The translations under genes were made by a program, and so were the position numbers. Below the pieces are notes generated by a model, which worked only from the letters and a program-made list of their open reading frames with translations, was not told where the DNA came from and did not search any database. A stretch of 64,000 nt of DNA. Source: Tritrichomonas musculus (Eukaryota; Parabasalia; Tritrichomonadida; Tritrichomonadidae). Where the stretch lies: assembly GCA_039105265.1 (NCBI GenBank), contig JAPFFF010000001.1, positions 11,160,001-11,224,000 of the forward strand, read 5' to 3'. Position 1 is the first letter of the stretch. Each line of letters begins with the position of its first letter. Positions 9,644 to 19,925 of this stretch are shown here, piece after piece.

Positions 9644-11809
9644 ATGAAAGCAAAGAACAAAAACGTATCAAAAGAAATTAATAAATCAACCAAAACGAAT
9701 AATAAATCGCAAATTATTCAGCAATCAGATTTATATGAAGGTCCCTTTAGTCAATATGAACTACGTGAAATTTTCATAGCAAAGTGTGAAGATTTTAAGC
9801 TAAAATTCGATGAAAAGCTATATCAAAAATTTTTAGATCGTCAAAAAGAACTTAGCACTTCAAAAGTACTACGAATGGAATCATGTGGGTTAGGGCCTGC
9901 TGCAGCCAATTTAATTGTAGACAGTGTTTTTCGCAGACCAAATATGCGTGTAATTTATTTTTCTGATAATTTTTTAGGTGATGAAGGTGCTTATTGTTTT
10001 GCAGATCTAATATATACCTCTAACAGTTTAATTTCGATTGATTTATCATCGAACAGAATGACAGATAAAGGGACTAGTATTATTTTTACCTCATTAAAAA
10101 CGAACAAAAGTGTTTCTTTCCTCAGTATTGGAAGCAAAACCAGTATTGGCAGGAATGTTATCGGTCCCAAAACGGTTAAAGAAATATCAGAGATGTTAAA
10201 AGAAAACAAAGTCATATCAGAGCTCAATTTTTCAATGACAGAACTCAATTCAATAAATATAGTCGGGTTTTGTCCAGGACTCTCACAAAATAAGACTTTA
10301 ACTCATTTAAACCTGTCAAATAACAACATCAAATCATCTGGTGCTATTTCTGTCTTAAAAAGTTTGTGCCATTCAAATATCATCGAATTAAGAATGGCCA
10401 GTAATCACATTACCGATGATGTTTCCCCATATGTATCTGCCTTCCTTGCCAAGAACGAGCATATCACATTGCTCGACCTCTCTGCAAATGAGCTTGGATA
10501 TCGTTTCATGGCCTCATTGGCGGGTCCCTCAGCCATGACCTGCACCTTGAAAGAATTGATTTTGTCACGAAATCCGATTGGTGGTCGTGGCATTTCGGAA
10601 TTCGGAACATATTTGGCCCAGAACCAAAATCTTAGAATTTTGACGGTTAACGGTTGCATGATTGATGCGAAAGGCTTCATTGAATTCTGCGGAGACTTGC
10701 AACGAAACGAAAGTTTGGAAGTCCTTCATATTCAGCATAACCCGCTCACTGATGAAGGTGTGATTAAGTTTTCGCATTCAATTAAGCATAACAAGACATT
10801 GAAAGAAATTGACCTTGAATTGGTCGAAATGACTGATCCAGCGTCATATCAGCTATTTCCCGCCTTGCTTGATACCAACATTGAGATTGTTTCAGTTCGG
10901 AACAACTTGATTCATGACGGAGCATTCATTCAAAAAGCGATCCAAAACAACCAGAAATTGATGAAGCTCGACATCGATTACAATGACATCAGCTACAGCC
11001 TGACGAAGGAGATATCAAAGATAATTCAAGCCAACAACAAAAGATGGAAAGATAATGAAAAGCAAAGAATTAAATTTGAATTAAATCATATCACTTCATC
11101 TGACATTGAGCTTCAAGAAGTTCGAAAAGAAATCAAGTCTTTAAAAGACGAAATAAATGCTTTGAAGCTCGAAAAAAACGAGCTTGAAGAATACTTCAAA
11201 ACATCGGATGATAAGAGAATTAAGCGCATCAATGAGCTTGAAGAGAGGAACAATTTCTTGGCTAAAGAAGTCTCCGTTTTGATGGACGATTGCCGAAATC
11301 AGAAATCCGAGATGAATTTGAAAAGAAGCCAAGTTGAATCTGACATTTCACAACTTTCTGAGAGACTTGCCAGAGAAATTGAAACTTTAAAGACTGAATT
11401 CAAATCTGTTGAAATTTCTGACGGTAGATTGAATAGATTCGGCTCTCAAAAAGTGGCAGAGGAGGAAAAATTGAATAAGTCTTACAAAGACGCAAAATTG
11501 AGATACCTCGACATGAAATCTAACTTGATCACAGCTTGGCAGCTCGCTCGTGAAGCTAAGGAAATTAATCAGATCGATAATGATAAAATCACCAATGATC
11601 AGGAAAAGAAAGATGAAAAATTGGTCTCAAAAGGAAAGGGAAAAATTTCAAAGTCAAAAAGTGGAAAAATTTCAAAGAAAAAAACTAAAGCAAAAATTGA
11701 TCAGTTGGATCCTAATGCCCCCGTCGATCCCAAAAAACAGTTTGATGACTCGTCAAATAAGACAGATGATGTTCTTTTTACTATACCTGGAAACAAAGTC
11801 AAAGTTTGA
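9644..11809 (+). CDS. leucine-rich repeat (RNI-type) plus coiled-coil protein
   Basis: 721 residues. Residues 55-470 hold about a dozen ribonuclease-inhibitor-type leucine-rich repeats (SIDLSSNRMTDKG, HLNLSNNNIKSSG, LLDLSANELG, LHIQHNPLTDEG). Residues 490-620 form a coiled coil, and 640-690 are a Lys/Ser-rich tail. LRR followed by coiled coil at about this length is seen in the centrosomal/basal-body protein LRRC45, and related LRR proteins occur in the nexin-dynein regulatory complex (TCTE1/DRC5). I can only place it in this broad group. The ATG at 9644 opens the frame and the stop is TGA. Like the CFAP-type gene, the first ~750 bases use AT-rich codons and the rest is more GC-rich. A role in the flagellar apparatus is plausible from architecture, not shown. 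Confidence 0.75.
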   Translation: MKAKNKNVSKEINKSTKTNNKSQIIQQSDLYEGPFSQYELREIFIAKCEDFKLKFDEKLYQKFLDRQKELSTSKVLRMESCGLGPAAANLIVDSVFRRPNMRVIYFSDNFLGDEGAYCFADLIYTSNSLISIDLSSNRMTDKGTSIIFTSLKTNKSVSFLSIGSKTSIGRNVIGPKTVKEISEMLKENKVISELNFSMTELNSINIVGFCPGLSQNKTLTHLNLSNNNIKSSGAISVLKSLCHSNIIELRMASNHITDDVSPYVSAFLAKNEHITLLDLSANELGYRFMASLAGPSAMTCTLKELILSRNPIGGRGISEFGTYLAQNQNLRILTVNGCMIDAKGFIEFCGDLQRNESLEVLHIQHNPLTDEGVIKFSHSIKHNKTLKEIDLELVEMTDPASYQLFPALLDTNIEIVSVRNNLIHDGAFIQKAIQNNQKLMKLDIDYNDISYSLTKEISKIIQANNKRWKDNEKQRIKFELNHITSSDIELQEVRKEIKSLKDEINALKLEKNELEEYFKTSDDKRIKRINELEERNNFLAKEVSVLMDDCRNQKSEMNLKRSQVESDISQLSERLAREIETLKTEFKSVEISDGRLNRFGSQKVAEEEKLNKSYKDAKLRYLDMKSNLITAWQLAREAKEINQIDNDKITNDQEKKDEKLVSKGKGKISKSKSGKISKKKTKAKIDQLDPNAPVDPKKQFDDSSNKTDDVLFTIPGNKVKV

Positions 11810-12071
11810 TATTATTTTTTAATGTTTGTTGTGGTGGTTGTTTGAAATGAATTGTAATTTATTTGTAATAAATATGTGTTTTTTGTTTTATATAATGCGC
11901 TTTTTTTTTTTAATAACATATATAACATATAAAAAAGTCAATTAAAAATTCATTAGCTTTAAGTGATGTGTTGATATATTCTCAATAGATACAAAAGAAA
12001 GCATGATTTTTTTTTCTTTGTTATGATATTTTAATATGAATTTCGTCTTGATAACACTTTTTTATTTTTTC

Positions 12072-12102
<31 letters not shown>

Positions 12103-12190
12103 TGGAATTGAGATGATAATAGGTCAATTATCCAAGTTTTTCAAATAAACACAATAATTTTCATAAACAATTCAAATTTAAATTTTTTTC
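11810..12190. other. intergenic spacer with poly(A) run
   Basis: 381 AT-rich bases between two plus-strand genes. A run of about 27 adenines lies at 12076-12102, bounded by TTTTTCAATT and TGGAATTG. No gene seen. Confidence 0.5.
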
Positions 12191-13996
12191 ATGTATCAAA
12201 ATCAGTATCAAAATCAATATCAAAAGGTTCAAAAAACGCCATTTGTTCCATTTTTTTTACCAGATGGTATGAGAATGACTATTAAAGATATGATAGATAC
12301 CCTTCAAGGTAGCTCACAACGTCCATTAGTAATTTTTTTAGTCCATCACCCTTTTAATATTCCAGATCCGCAACAATATCCGCTTGAATTTAAAACAATT
12401 AGAATTCCCAAATCTCACATTCCAGATGGTCCAGATTTTTCTAATTTCAAAGAAATTGTATATAACTATTTGAGAATGAATCCAAAAGGCCTTATTGGCA
12501 TTTCTACTAATCGTAGAACTGACTTATGCGGTTATTTTGTTGTTCGTTGGCTCATAGAAGAAAGAATGATGTCAATTAAAGAAGCAATTGGTCTTTATAC
12601 TCGCTTAATTCCGCATGGTCTTACAAATCCAAAATATTTAAACTCCATTTCAGAAATTTACGATGAGCGATCAACGACATCATTATCTTCTGTCAACTCC
12701 ACAGCTTCAATGAGTGGCTTTGAATTACCTGATTCTGTAGGATATGATTTGCCTGATGATACAACAACTGCAGGCGATGATTCTGAAAATCTAATTCCAG
12801 TCACAGTAACAGAAGAATCATTAAGGCATTTCAACAGATATTATGTATTAAATAGAAATGAAGATCCAATTTTGACATCTGTTGGTGTAAACGTTCAGCC
12901 TCGTGAAACTGATCAAATTATGTCTGATCTTAGGCTCCTTTTAAATCTTCAAGAAAAAGATTTTCTTGTTCAACCATATATTAGATTCAACGGTTCAGTT
13001 GCAAATAAAATTCAAGAAGACTTGCATTCACTTTATATGGTAATGCTTGAACCTCCTGGTCGCAGGTGTCTTTTATATATCACAGGACCTGATCGATTTC
13101 TTGTTGGTGATAATGGATTTTTAAAGCAAGTTAATCTATATCTTCCAGAGCATGAAAAAAGAGATCAATGTCTTAGCTCAGCTATTCTCGAAGGAACATT
13201 AGCTCGAGAATCAGAAGATTCTGTTAGGACTAAATTCTATATTACAGATGTTTTCTTGTTTGATGGTGATGATGTCCGAAACAAGCCATTTGATTACAGA
13301 ATGGGCATTATTTTCAATAAAATAGTAAAATACAGAAAAGAACAACAAAACAAAAAATACAATACGGAACAATTTGAAAAAGATGATCTTTCAATTGAAA
13401 TTCGCCCATACCTTAGATTAAAATATATTGATACAATTTTTGAAAATCCTTCTAACTTTTTGAACTTATCCATCGATGGTCTTGTTTTTGCAAGTAAATC
13501 ACCCCCAACAACAAGATCACAAATATCTTTTATGTGGAAATCGGATTCGAGAGATGATATTACAGTTCAGATTTCCATTTTAAAACCAGAAGAAGATGAT
13601 CCTGAAAAAAATCTCGACGATGAGAATAAAAGTGAATTAGATGACAAGGCTAGTAAAGTTGAAAAAGAAGAAAAGATAGTTGGTAAGATGTATTCGACGA
13701 CGGCAGAAGATATGGTTCCTGCAATAGTTTTTAAGCCAGTCTTGCCTGTACTCAAAAAATTAGATGGTAAATTTATAGATATTGATATCATCAATTCTGA
13801 GAATAGGGTTCTCGCTGTAAGAGGATTATCTGAGCATAAATCAACAAGCATTCTTGAAAACTTTTATACTATGCTCGCAAGAATACAAGGAAACAGGTAT
13901 ACACAAGATGATTTGAAAAAGGACATTCATCAAATAATTCTGTTGCCAAGGTATATCGAAGAAGATCGTTCAAAACAGCACAAAAAGTCTCAATAG
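12191..13996 (+). CDS. capping-enzyme-like protein with both active sites degenerate (putative pseudoenzyme)
   Basis: 601 residues with the layout of the bifunctional animal-type mRNA capping enzyme. Residues 25-150 follow the RNA triphosphatase (cysteine-phosphatase fold), including the helix after the phosphate loop and the IGLYTRLIPHGLTNPKYL segment that parallels the family's ARPPGIYK region. The phosphate loop, normally HC(X5)R, reads S105-T106...L112 here, so catalytic Cys and Arg are both gone. Residues 250-450 follow the guanylyltransferase: motif I KxDGxR appears as E277-P-P-G280-R-R282 (Lys nucleophile replaced by Glu), the DGE motif as EGT (324-326), while SIDGLVF (417-423) and the MWK of the last nucleotidyl-transfer motif (438-440) persist. 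An OB-fold-like region follows, interrupted by an acidic loop (455-485). A regulatory or scaffolding paralogue of the real capping enzyme is my inference; the homology was judged by eye. Confidence 0.65.
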   Translation: MYQNQYQNQYQKVQKTPFVPFFLPDGMRMTIKDMIDTLQGSSQRPLVIFLVHHPFNIPDPQQYPLEFKTIRIPKSHIPDGPDFSNFKEIVYNYLRMNPKGLIGISTNRRTDLCGYFVVRWLIEERMMSIKEAIGLYTRLIPHGLTNPKYLNSISEIYDERSTTSLSSVNSTASMSGFELPDSVGYDLPDDTTTAGDDSENLIPVTVTEESLRHFNRYYVLNRNEDPILTSVGVNVQPRETDQIMSDLRLLLNLQEKDFLVQPYIRFNGSVANKIQEDLHSLYMVMLEPPGRRCLLYITGPDRFLVGDNGFLKQVNLYLPEHEKRDQCLSSAILEGTLARESEDSVRTKFYITDVFLFDGDDVRNKPFDYRMGIIFNKIVKYRKEQQNKKYNTEQFEKDDLSIEIRPYLRLKYIDTIFENPSNFLNLSIDGLVFASKSPPTTRSQISFMWKSDSRDDITVQISILKPEEDDPEKNLDDENKSELDDKASKVEKEEKIVGKMYSTTAEDMVPAIVFKPVLPVLKKLDGKFIDIDIINSENRVLAVRGLSEHKSTSILENFYTMLARIQGNRYTQDDLKKDIHQIILLPRYIEEDRSKQHKKSQ

Positions 13997-14223
13997 TATT
14001 ATCTATTTTTTTTATTTTGTAAATTTATATTATTTCTTATTTCTTATTATGATAATCCGAAATTTGATTTGAAGTTTAAAAGAATAAGAATTTCTGTTTC
14101 ATTATTAGATATTTATTAAGTAAGTATGTGTATGTAATAATAATGATATTATTTTTCGAGGATTTAGATTTTAAATTAATTTTATTAGAAAAATTGTATG
14201 AAGTACGATTAAAAAGCATTTAA

Positions 14224-14484
14224 AAATATATACTTATTCAGTATATATTGAATGAAAAATTGAATGAAGGTAGAAACCAGAATATCAAGAAGAATTTTCT
14301 TATCCAACTGATAGTGAGTTTAAATGAAAGAGCAGAACATAATGTTGATAATATTTTTGAAATAATTGAATATTATATGAATGTATATTTTAATCGAAAG
14401 TTTCCTTCATATAATCATACAATGGAAATGATTGATCGAATTCAACCTCCACTTACAACAGAAGAAGGATCAACTAAAGTATAG
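14224..14484 (+). pseudogene. possible gene fragment without an early ATG
   Basis: The frame is open from 14224 to a TAG at 14482-14484 and encodes plausible protein (LNERAEHNVDNIFEIIEYY), but its first ATG lies more than halfway in, at residue 43 counted from the TTG at 14248. The codons look coding-like compared with the surrounding spacer. It may be the leftover 3' end of a host gene or chance. No domain is recognised. Confidence 0.2.
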
Positions 14485-14561
14485 TAAGGCTTTTCTGAAG
14501 AACCTTCAAAAAGTGGAAATCATTCAGAAAAAATAATCTAAATAAAATAATTGAAAAAACA

Positions 14562-14704
14562 AATCTTTTTATATTTTTACATAATTTTTACCGAGACTAC
14601 ATACCTCCTAGCGGGCGTCGAGCGAGGCTGAGCGAAGCGAAGCCGAGTTGAGACCCCGCGGCTTGCGGTAAGAATCGGTAAAAATTTTGTAACATAAAAA
14701 GATT
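14562..14704. mobile_element. hairpin MITE with GC-rich core
   Basis: The left end AATCTTTTTAT...TTTTTACCGA (14562-14594) is repeated in inverted orientation at the right end (about 14675-14704), giving ~30-bp terminal inverted repeats with a few mismatches. Between them is an unusually GC-rich core (about 14600-14670) with repeated GCGA/AGCG words such as GAGCGAAGCGAAGCC. Non-coding. Size, arms and foldback shape fit a miniature inverted-repeat element; its parent family is unknown. Confidence 0.55.
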
Positions 14705-15011
14705 ATTTTTTTATTACATCAAGAGATGGGTCCCGACTAGGCCTTATTTTTTTTACATCACAAATACTATAAACGTCTTTTTAACGTATTTTTTCATAAA
14801 ATAACGATTTTTTGATTTGTAGTATCAATGAAACTTTTTGAATACGAATAAATTTTTTTTTATTTTATGAAGAATCAAAAATAATATTATTTAATTTGAA
14901 AAACATTTTACTATTTTATCTTTTTATTTTTAAATTATTTAAAACATTTTTAATATAAAAAAATAATTGTAGATCAAGATAAAAATAAAAAACTAATATC
15001 GAGAAAATAAC

Positions 15012-15075
15012 GTATTTACAATTGTAATTACAATTGTAATTTTTAAACGGACAAGTTGTATACAATTGTAAATAC
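15012..15075. repeat. perfect 15-bp inverted repeat
   Basis: GTATTTACAATTGTA at 15012-15026 is exactly inverted at 15061-15075, with further TACAATTGTA palindromes between. Could be a transposon remnant or a protein-binding site; it lies next to the dispersed repeat at 15096. Confidence 0.5.
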
Positions 15076-15095
15076 AAAAACCAAGGCTTAGTCCA

Positions 15096-15243
15096 GACTC
15101 AATATGCTGGGACTTTTTGGGACTTAATAGGTTTTTTATTTAATCATATTATGATATGTTTAATTATATAATCGTATCTTTAATTACACCGATACGATTA
15201 TTAAATATTTTTTTATATTTAAAGATAATCATATTTTAATCTT
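15096..15243 (+). repeat. dispersed repeat, copy 1 (inverted partner at 28504-28652)
   Basis: About 148 bases beginning GACTCAATATGCTGGGAC and ending ATATTTTAATCTT match the reverse complement of 28504-28652 with few differences. It contains a 10-bp hairpin, TAATCGTATC...GATACGATTA. Short pieces of the wider copy-2 repeat (GATGGGTCCCGAC; TTTACATCACAAAT) also occur near 14725-14760, so copy 1 seems rearranged. No coding capacity. Confidence 0.65.
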
Positions 15244-15759
15244 AATTTCTATCAATTTATTGAAATAAATTAAAAAAAACTATATGCATAAATTTATTTT
15301 ATTTCTTTATTGAATATGGTTTGACTTAAAATTTCCCAATTTTTTTAATTCTCAATTAATAATAACTTTTATTATTTGGATATCTAATTACAGAATTTCT
15401 TTTTTGATTATAAGATTTGATTGAATTTCTATTTCTTATCAATCGAGTTTATTATATTATAATTTTAAAATCTTATTTAGTTAACTTTATGGTAAATGAA
15501 TTATTAAATTAATAAAATACCATTACGAATGACGTTTTTTCTAAACGTTTTTGTTTCCATCTACCATAAAATAAACTATTCAATTTTGGATAAATTGAGT
15601 CTTTTTTTTTGGGTTCTTACTTTTCTCACTTTTTCAAAGATATATCGTTTTATTTTGAAATATTGATAGAACAGTGAATTGAATTTTCAATAGAATTATT
15701 GGGAAGGCGAATTATGACCAGTATTTTTTGTCGCTTCTCATACAAAGACACGCAGATTT

Positions 15760-16086
15760 ATGTCAGATATCGAAGCGCCAATCATTTCACTTTCACAAGA
15801 AGATCAACCTGAAAGAGATGGCTATCAAGAAAAATGCGGACTTTCAAAGAATGCAATCATTGTTATAGTTATTTTTACAATTTTCGGCATTGCAATTATC
15901 CTTATTGCATCACTAGGGGTTGTTCCCCTCTCACCTACAATTAAGGCCCTTATAACTGTTCTAGGGGTTATTTTATCAACTCCAATTTTATTTTTATTTT
16001 TTCGTTTGTATCATTACTTCATTCCTCCTCTTTTCCCCTCTATCGAAGATAACGAAAACGAGAACGAAACCACAACAAATGCATAA
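15760..16086 (+). CDS. small membrane protein with two transmembrane helices
   Basis: 108 residues. The N-terminus (1-28) is polar and acidic; two hydrophobic helices follow at about 31-53 (IIVIVIFTIFGIAIILIASL) and 60-82 (IKALITVLGVILSTPILFLF), then an aromatic FFRLYHYFIPP stretch and an acidic Asn/Glu tail. There is no signal peptide apart from the first helix. ATG at 15760 opens the frame. The length and hairpin topology suggest a tail-to-tail integral membrane protein of an internal membrane or plasma membrane. I do not recognise a family; the gene is believable because hydrophobic and charged segments are cleanly arranged. Confidence 0.6.
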   Translation: MSDIEAPIISLSQEDQPERDGYQEKCGLSKNAIIVIVIFTIFGIAIILIASLGVVPLSPTIKALITVLGVILSTPILFLFFRLYHYFIPPLFPSIEDNENENETTTNA

Positions 16087-16454
16087 TTTCTCTTCGGGAT
16101 TTTTTTTTTTTATTTTTTGCTTTCTTATTGTCCCTTTATAGAATTTAATTATATTATACTATCGGACTTATAAATTACTATCTTATACATACTAATATTG
16201 ATTATTATTCAATCAGTATGCATCTTTCTATGTATAGTTTTTTTAATAAATCATAAAATGCGATTACGTTTATCATTCTGTTTTGATTCATATTGATATT
16301 AATAAGATGGATATTAGCAATTTCATGTTGCAATATCTGATATTTTCTTTCTCATACTACTACGAAATGTCGTATAAAATTTCTATTTTTTTTCCACAAA
16401 ATTTTTAACACAAAAAGCTCTAGAAATTATTAACGAATATTTAGAGAACTTAAA
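16087..16454. other. intergenic spacer, nothing recognised
   Basis: 368 AT-rich bases between same-strand genes; a T-run follows the upstream stop codon. No ORF or repeat of note. Confidence 0.5.
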
Positions 16455-19400
16455 ATGAGCATAGAGAACAATTCTCAAGCTCAAAGTTCTCCTAATAACG
16501 AAGCAGATAAACCAAAGCCAAGGCTTCTTCAATTTAGTAATGGCTTTCTAAACTCGATTAATAAGAGCAATAAAAATCCATTTCTCAATAATGAGACTAC
16601 TGATAATAACACGAATAATACAAATAACCAAGCAGAGTCAGCTAAATCAGACCCAAAAAATGAAGCTAATAGTACTGCTGACGTTGCCATAGATACCGAC
16701 GTTGAAATCATAGACTCAGACATTTCAAATGAAGAAAATAATACAAACAATGGCACTAATAATAATAATGAAGATAATAAGAACAGTGATGATTCTATGG
16801 ATATTATGTTTCTTGAATCAAGTGACTCAGGAAAAGCTCAAAATTCAGCCAAATCTAATGATTCAAATAAATCTAATAATTCAACCAAATCGAATAATTC
16901 AGTTAAATCGAATAATTCAACCAAATCTAATAATTCAAATAAATCCAATAATTCAACCAAATCTAAAAATTCAAATAAATCCAATGATTCAACCAAATCT
17001 AAAAATTCAAATAAATCCAATGATTCAACCAAATCTAAAAATTCAAATATTTCAGACGCTGATGATTTTATTGAGAGCGAGTCTAATAATAAATCTCAAT
17101 CAATTAAGAATACTGATGCTCCTGAAGAAGAGAAAAAAGAAAATCAAGATGAAAACGAAATCAAAGTTGACATAATTGATATTGATGATCAGGAGACCAT
17201 TACCAAAGATAAAGATAAAAAAGATGAAGAAGCAAAAAAAAATCAAAACGAAGGCGAAGAACAACAGGCAGATCATAAAACAAACGATAATCCAAAAAAA
17301 GAATCGGACAATAAAAGTCAAATTGATGAAAAACAGAAAAATTTGATTGAATTTGAAGAAGAGGAAGAAATAGAGACTGAAAATAATGAAAACAAAGTTG
17401 AAGATATAAGTATAGAAAGCTTGAAAGACGATGATGAAATCTTAATTGAAACTGATAATGAGTCAGAAAATAAAGAAAAACAAAAGGACGAAGAAGATAT
17501 CAAAATTGAAATTGATGATGAAATAGAATCATCTAAAAGCCAAACTGTAAAAGAAAATAAAGAAAAACCAAAAGACGAAGAAGAAATCAAAATTGAAACT
17601 GATGATGAAAAGGGATCATCTAAAAGCCAGAGTGTAAAAGAAAATAAAGAAAAACCAAAAGACGAAGAAGATATCATAATTGAAATTGATGATGAAATAG
17701 AATCATCTAAAAGCCAAACTGTAAAAGAAAATAAAGAAAAACCAAAAGACGAAGAAGAAATCAAAATTGAAACTGATGATGAAAAGGGATCATCTAAAAG
17801 CCAGAGTGTAAAAGAAAATAAAGAAAAACCAAAAGATGAAGAAGAGATAGAAATCGAAATATATGATGAAACAGAATCATCTAAAAGTCAAAGCAAAGAT
17901 AAAAGTAAAATAAAGCATAAAAGTGAAGATGATACTGCAATTACAATTGAAGTTGAATCAAATGATTCACAATTGAAAAAAAAAGAGAAACAATCAAAGA
18001 ATATTGTTGCGCCTCCAAAATCAACTGATTCGCATAATAAGCATAGAAATATATCAAATCATAGTAAAAAACATAATAATGCTAATATTGAACACATTAA
18101 TAGCAATCTTCATGATGAACAAACAAATAAGCATAGAAAAAATCACCGAGTTTCGACCAAAACTTATGAAGAAGATAAAGACGCAGATCAAATTATTTCT
18201 ACGCTTCAGAGAAATTATGATCTTTGCCGACAGGACAGAAATGAACTTCAACTGAAATTAAATGCATATCAAGTTCTTTTTGAATCACAACAGTTAGAGG
18301 TTCAGAATTTACGTAATCAAATTATAGAATTTCAATCAAACCAAATGCAACGCCAAACGGAACAAATCGAATTAAATCATCATCAGCCAATACAAAATTC
18401 GAACTCAATTTCAATTTCCAATTCTAATTCCAACTCTTTTTTATCATCGAGTTTAAAAAATCAATCTTCTGATTCAGAATCATTCATCTCTTCATCAAGA
18501 TCAACAAAAAGTAGTTATAATGCAAATAAAAATAAAAAACCTAAAGGAATGATTCAACATATTCAAAACGCTAACGAAGAAGCAAAAAGACAAAATGTTG
18601 TTTTCTCTCCCGGAAAACCTCAACAAGCCAATTTAAATTCCCAACAATATAAAAAACAACAACAACAGAACATTTTTAATCAGCAAACAAATCAATTTTA
18701 TACACCACCACCACAATCTCAACAACCAGTAATGATGGTTCCAATTCCTAATTTTAGTTTATTATACCAACAACAAATGATGCAATTAAATCAAGTAATG
18801 CAAACGAATATGCGCTCAAATTTTGGTTCATCTGAATATCCTTTAAGAATGACTGACGTTTCTGTTCAGGCCGCCAAAGATCCTCCAATCATTTCAATTT
18901 CACGTGACATTTGGCGTTTTGAAACACCAGTCCGTCGTTTAAGATTGTCATTAGTATCGCAAGCTGAAAATTTCAGTCTTCCCACAAAAGAAGAAATAGA
19001 GATAATCAATGCAAAGAAAAATGCACTCAAAGATGAAATAGAAGAATTACACAAGAAAATGTCAGAAGATCAGAAAAAATTTGATGATGCACAATTATTA
19101 GTGAAACAACGAGATGAGACCATTGAAAAGTTGCAAGCAACAATATCAAACATGGAAAAACAGCTCTTAGACCAAAGAGAGCTATTTCAAGAAAGACTTC
19201 TTGGATATAAAAAAGAAGCTGAAATATATGTTGAAAAAGTAATAGATGAAAAATTAGGAGTTGATACTAAAACCAAAGAAGTGGATGATATTGATAAAAC
19301 TATCCCTGATAAAGTTGGCGAACTTTTTGAAGTTGCTCAACGTCTTAATGAACTTGAATCGAAAAACTCAAAGCTCACAGTTGAATTAGAAGAAGCAAAT

Positions 19401-19925
19401 GAATCAGTTCGCCTTATCCTCAGGCAAAACAAAGCTTTGAAGCAAAAAATTGAAGATTTAAATAATCAGAAAAGAGAACTTGAAGAAAAAAATAGCATTA
19501 CTGATAAAAAAGAAATATTAACAAAGTATTCAGGGAAATTGAAGAAAGAAAACAATAAATTAAAAAGACAAAATGAAGAATTAACCGAAGAAATTGAACA
19601 ATTAAAGAAACTCAAAACAAATAGGTTTGATCCACTTCTAATGTCACGTGTAATTGAAAAAGCAATTGATAGGAATAGCAATACAAATACTGATGCTTTG
19701 GCTGATAAGCAAATTATTACAAGAATGAATAATGCAGAAATATTGGCCGATAATTTGAAAATAAAAAATGAAGAAATGCATGCTCTTCTTGAAAAATCAA
19801 ATAATACAATTGACAGGCTAAACCAGCTTTTAACAAGAAAAGAAATGCAATTGACTGCTTTTCATCAGCAAATTGCAGATTTAAGACAACAAATAGCTAT
19901 TCTCAAAAGTGAAAAAAACGAATAG
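16455..19925 (+). CDS. acidic repeat-rich protein with C-terminal coiled coil
   Basis: 1156 residues of strongly biased composition. Residues 1-130 are Asn/Ser-rich. Residues 130-205 are short KSNNSTKSNNS/KSNDSTKSKNS repeats, and 205-500 are Glu/Lys/Asp-rich, including five copies or partial copies of a 29-residue unit (core KEKPKDEEEIKIETDDE). About 575-640 is a coiled coil, 650-800 is Gln/Asn/Ser-rich, and 850-1156 is a second long coiled coil ending near the stop. A folded-looking short block sits at about 795-840 (SEYPLRMTDVSVQ, RDIWRFETPVRRL). No enzyme motif is visible. The overall plan resembles cytoskeletal or scaffold proteins of trichomonads, but the family is not recognised. ATG at 16455 is the first in frame; the stop is TAG. 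Confidence 0.7.
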   Translation: MSIENNSQAQSSPNNEADKPKPRLLQFSNGFLNSINKSNKNPFLNNETTDNNTNNTNNQAESAKSDPKNEANSTADVAIDTDVEIIDSDISNEENNTNNGTNNNNEDNKNSDDSMDIMFLESSDSGKAQNSAKSNDSNKSNNSTKSNNSVKSNNSTKSNNSNKSNNSTKSKNSNKSNDSTKSKNSNKSNDSTKSKNSNISDADDFIESESNNKSQSIKNTDAPEEEKKENQDENEIKVDIIDIDDQETITKDKDKKDEEAKKNQNEGEEQQADHKTNDNPKKESDNKSQIDEKQKNLIEFEEEEEIETENNENKVEDISIESLKDDDEILIETDNESENKEKQKDEEDIKIEIDDEIESSKSQTVKENKEKPKDEEEIKIETDDEKGSSKSQSVKENKEKPKDEEDIIIEIDDEIESSKSQTVKENKEKPKDEEEIKIETDDEKGSSKSQSVKENKEKPKDEEEIEIEIYDETESSKSQSKDKSKIKHKSEDDTAITIEVESNDSQLKKKEKQSKNIVAPPKSTDSHNKHRNISNHSKKHNNANIEHINSNLHDEQTNKHRKNHRVSTKTYEEDKDADQIISTLQRNYDLCRQDRNELQLKLNAYQVLFESQQLEVQNLRNQIIEFQSNQMQRQTEQIELNHHQPIQNSNSISISNSNSNSFLSSSLKNQSSDSESFISSSRSTKSSYNANKNKKPKGMIQHIQNANEEAKRQNVVFSPGKPQQANLNSQQYKKQQQQNIFNQQTNQFYTPPPQSQQPVMMVPIPNFSLLYQQQMMQLNQVMQTNMRSNFGSSEYPLRMTDVSVQAAKDPPIISISRDIWRFETPVRRLRLSLVSQAENFSLPTKEEIEIINAKKNALKDEIEELHKKMSEDQKKFDDAQLLVKQRDETIEKLQATISNMEKQLLDQRELFQERLLGYKKEAEIYVEKVIDEKLGVDTKTKEVDDIDKTIPDKVGELFEVAQRLNELESKNSKLTVELEEANESVRLILRQNKALKQKIEDLNNQKRELEEKNSITDKKEILTKYSGKLKKENNKLKRQNEELTEEIEQLKKLKTNRFDPLLMSRVIEKAIDRNSNTNTDALADKQIITRMNNAEILADNLKIKNEEMHALLEKSNNTIDRLNQLLTRKEMQLTAFHQQIADLRQQIAILKSEKNE
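17470..17880 (+). repeat. 87-bp coding tandem repeat (29-residue units)
   Basis: The sequence GTAAAAGAAAATAAAGAAAA recurs at a spacing of 87 bases from about 17547 to 17808. Two alternating versions are present (one with GATGAAATAGAATCATC, one with GATGAAAAGGGATCATC), giving a two-unit higher-order pattern of 174 bases. This points to expansion by unequal exchange of a doublet. Confidence 0.75.

Larger units (their letters stand above)
13997..15759. other. long AT-rich intergenic region with repeats
   Basis: 1.76 kb between two plus-strand genes. It holds an open stretch without an early ATG (14224-14484), a GC-rich hairpin element (14562-14704), a short perfect inverted repeat (15012-15075) and a dispersed repeat (15096-15243), listed separately. 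The remainder is AT-rich and featureless to me. Confidence 0.6.
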
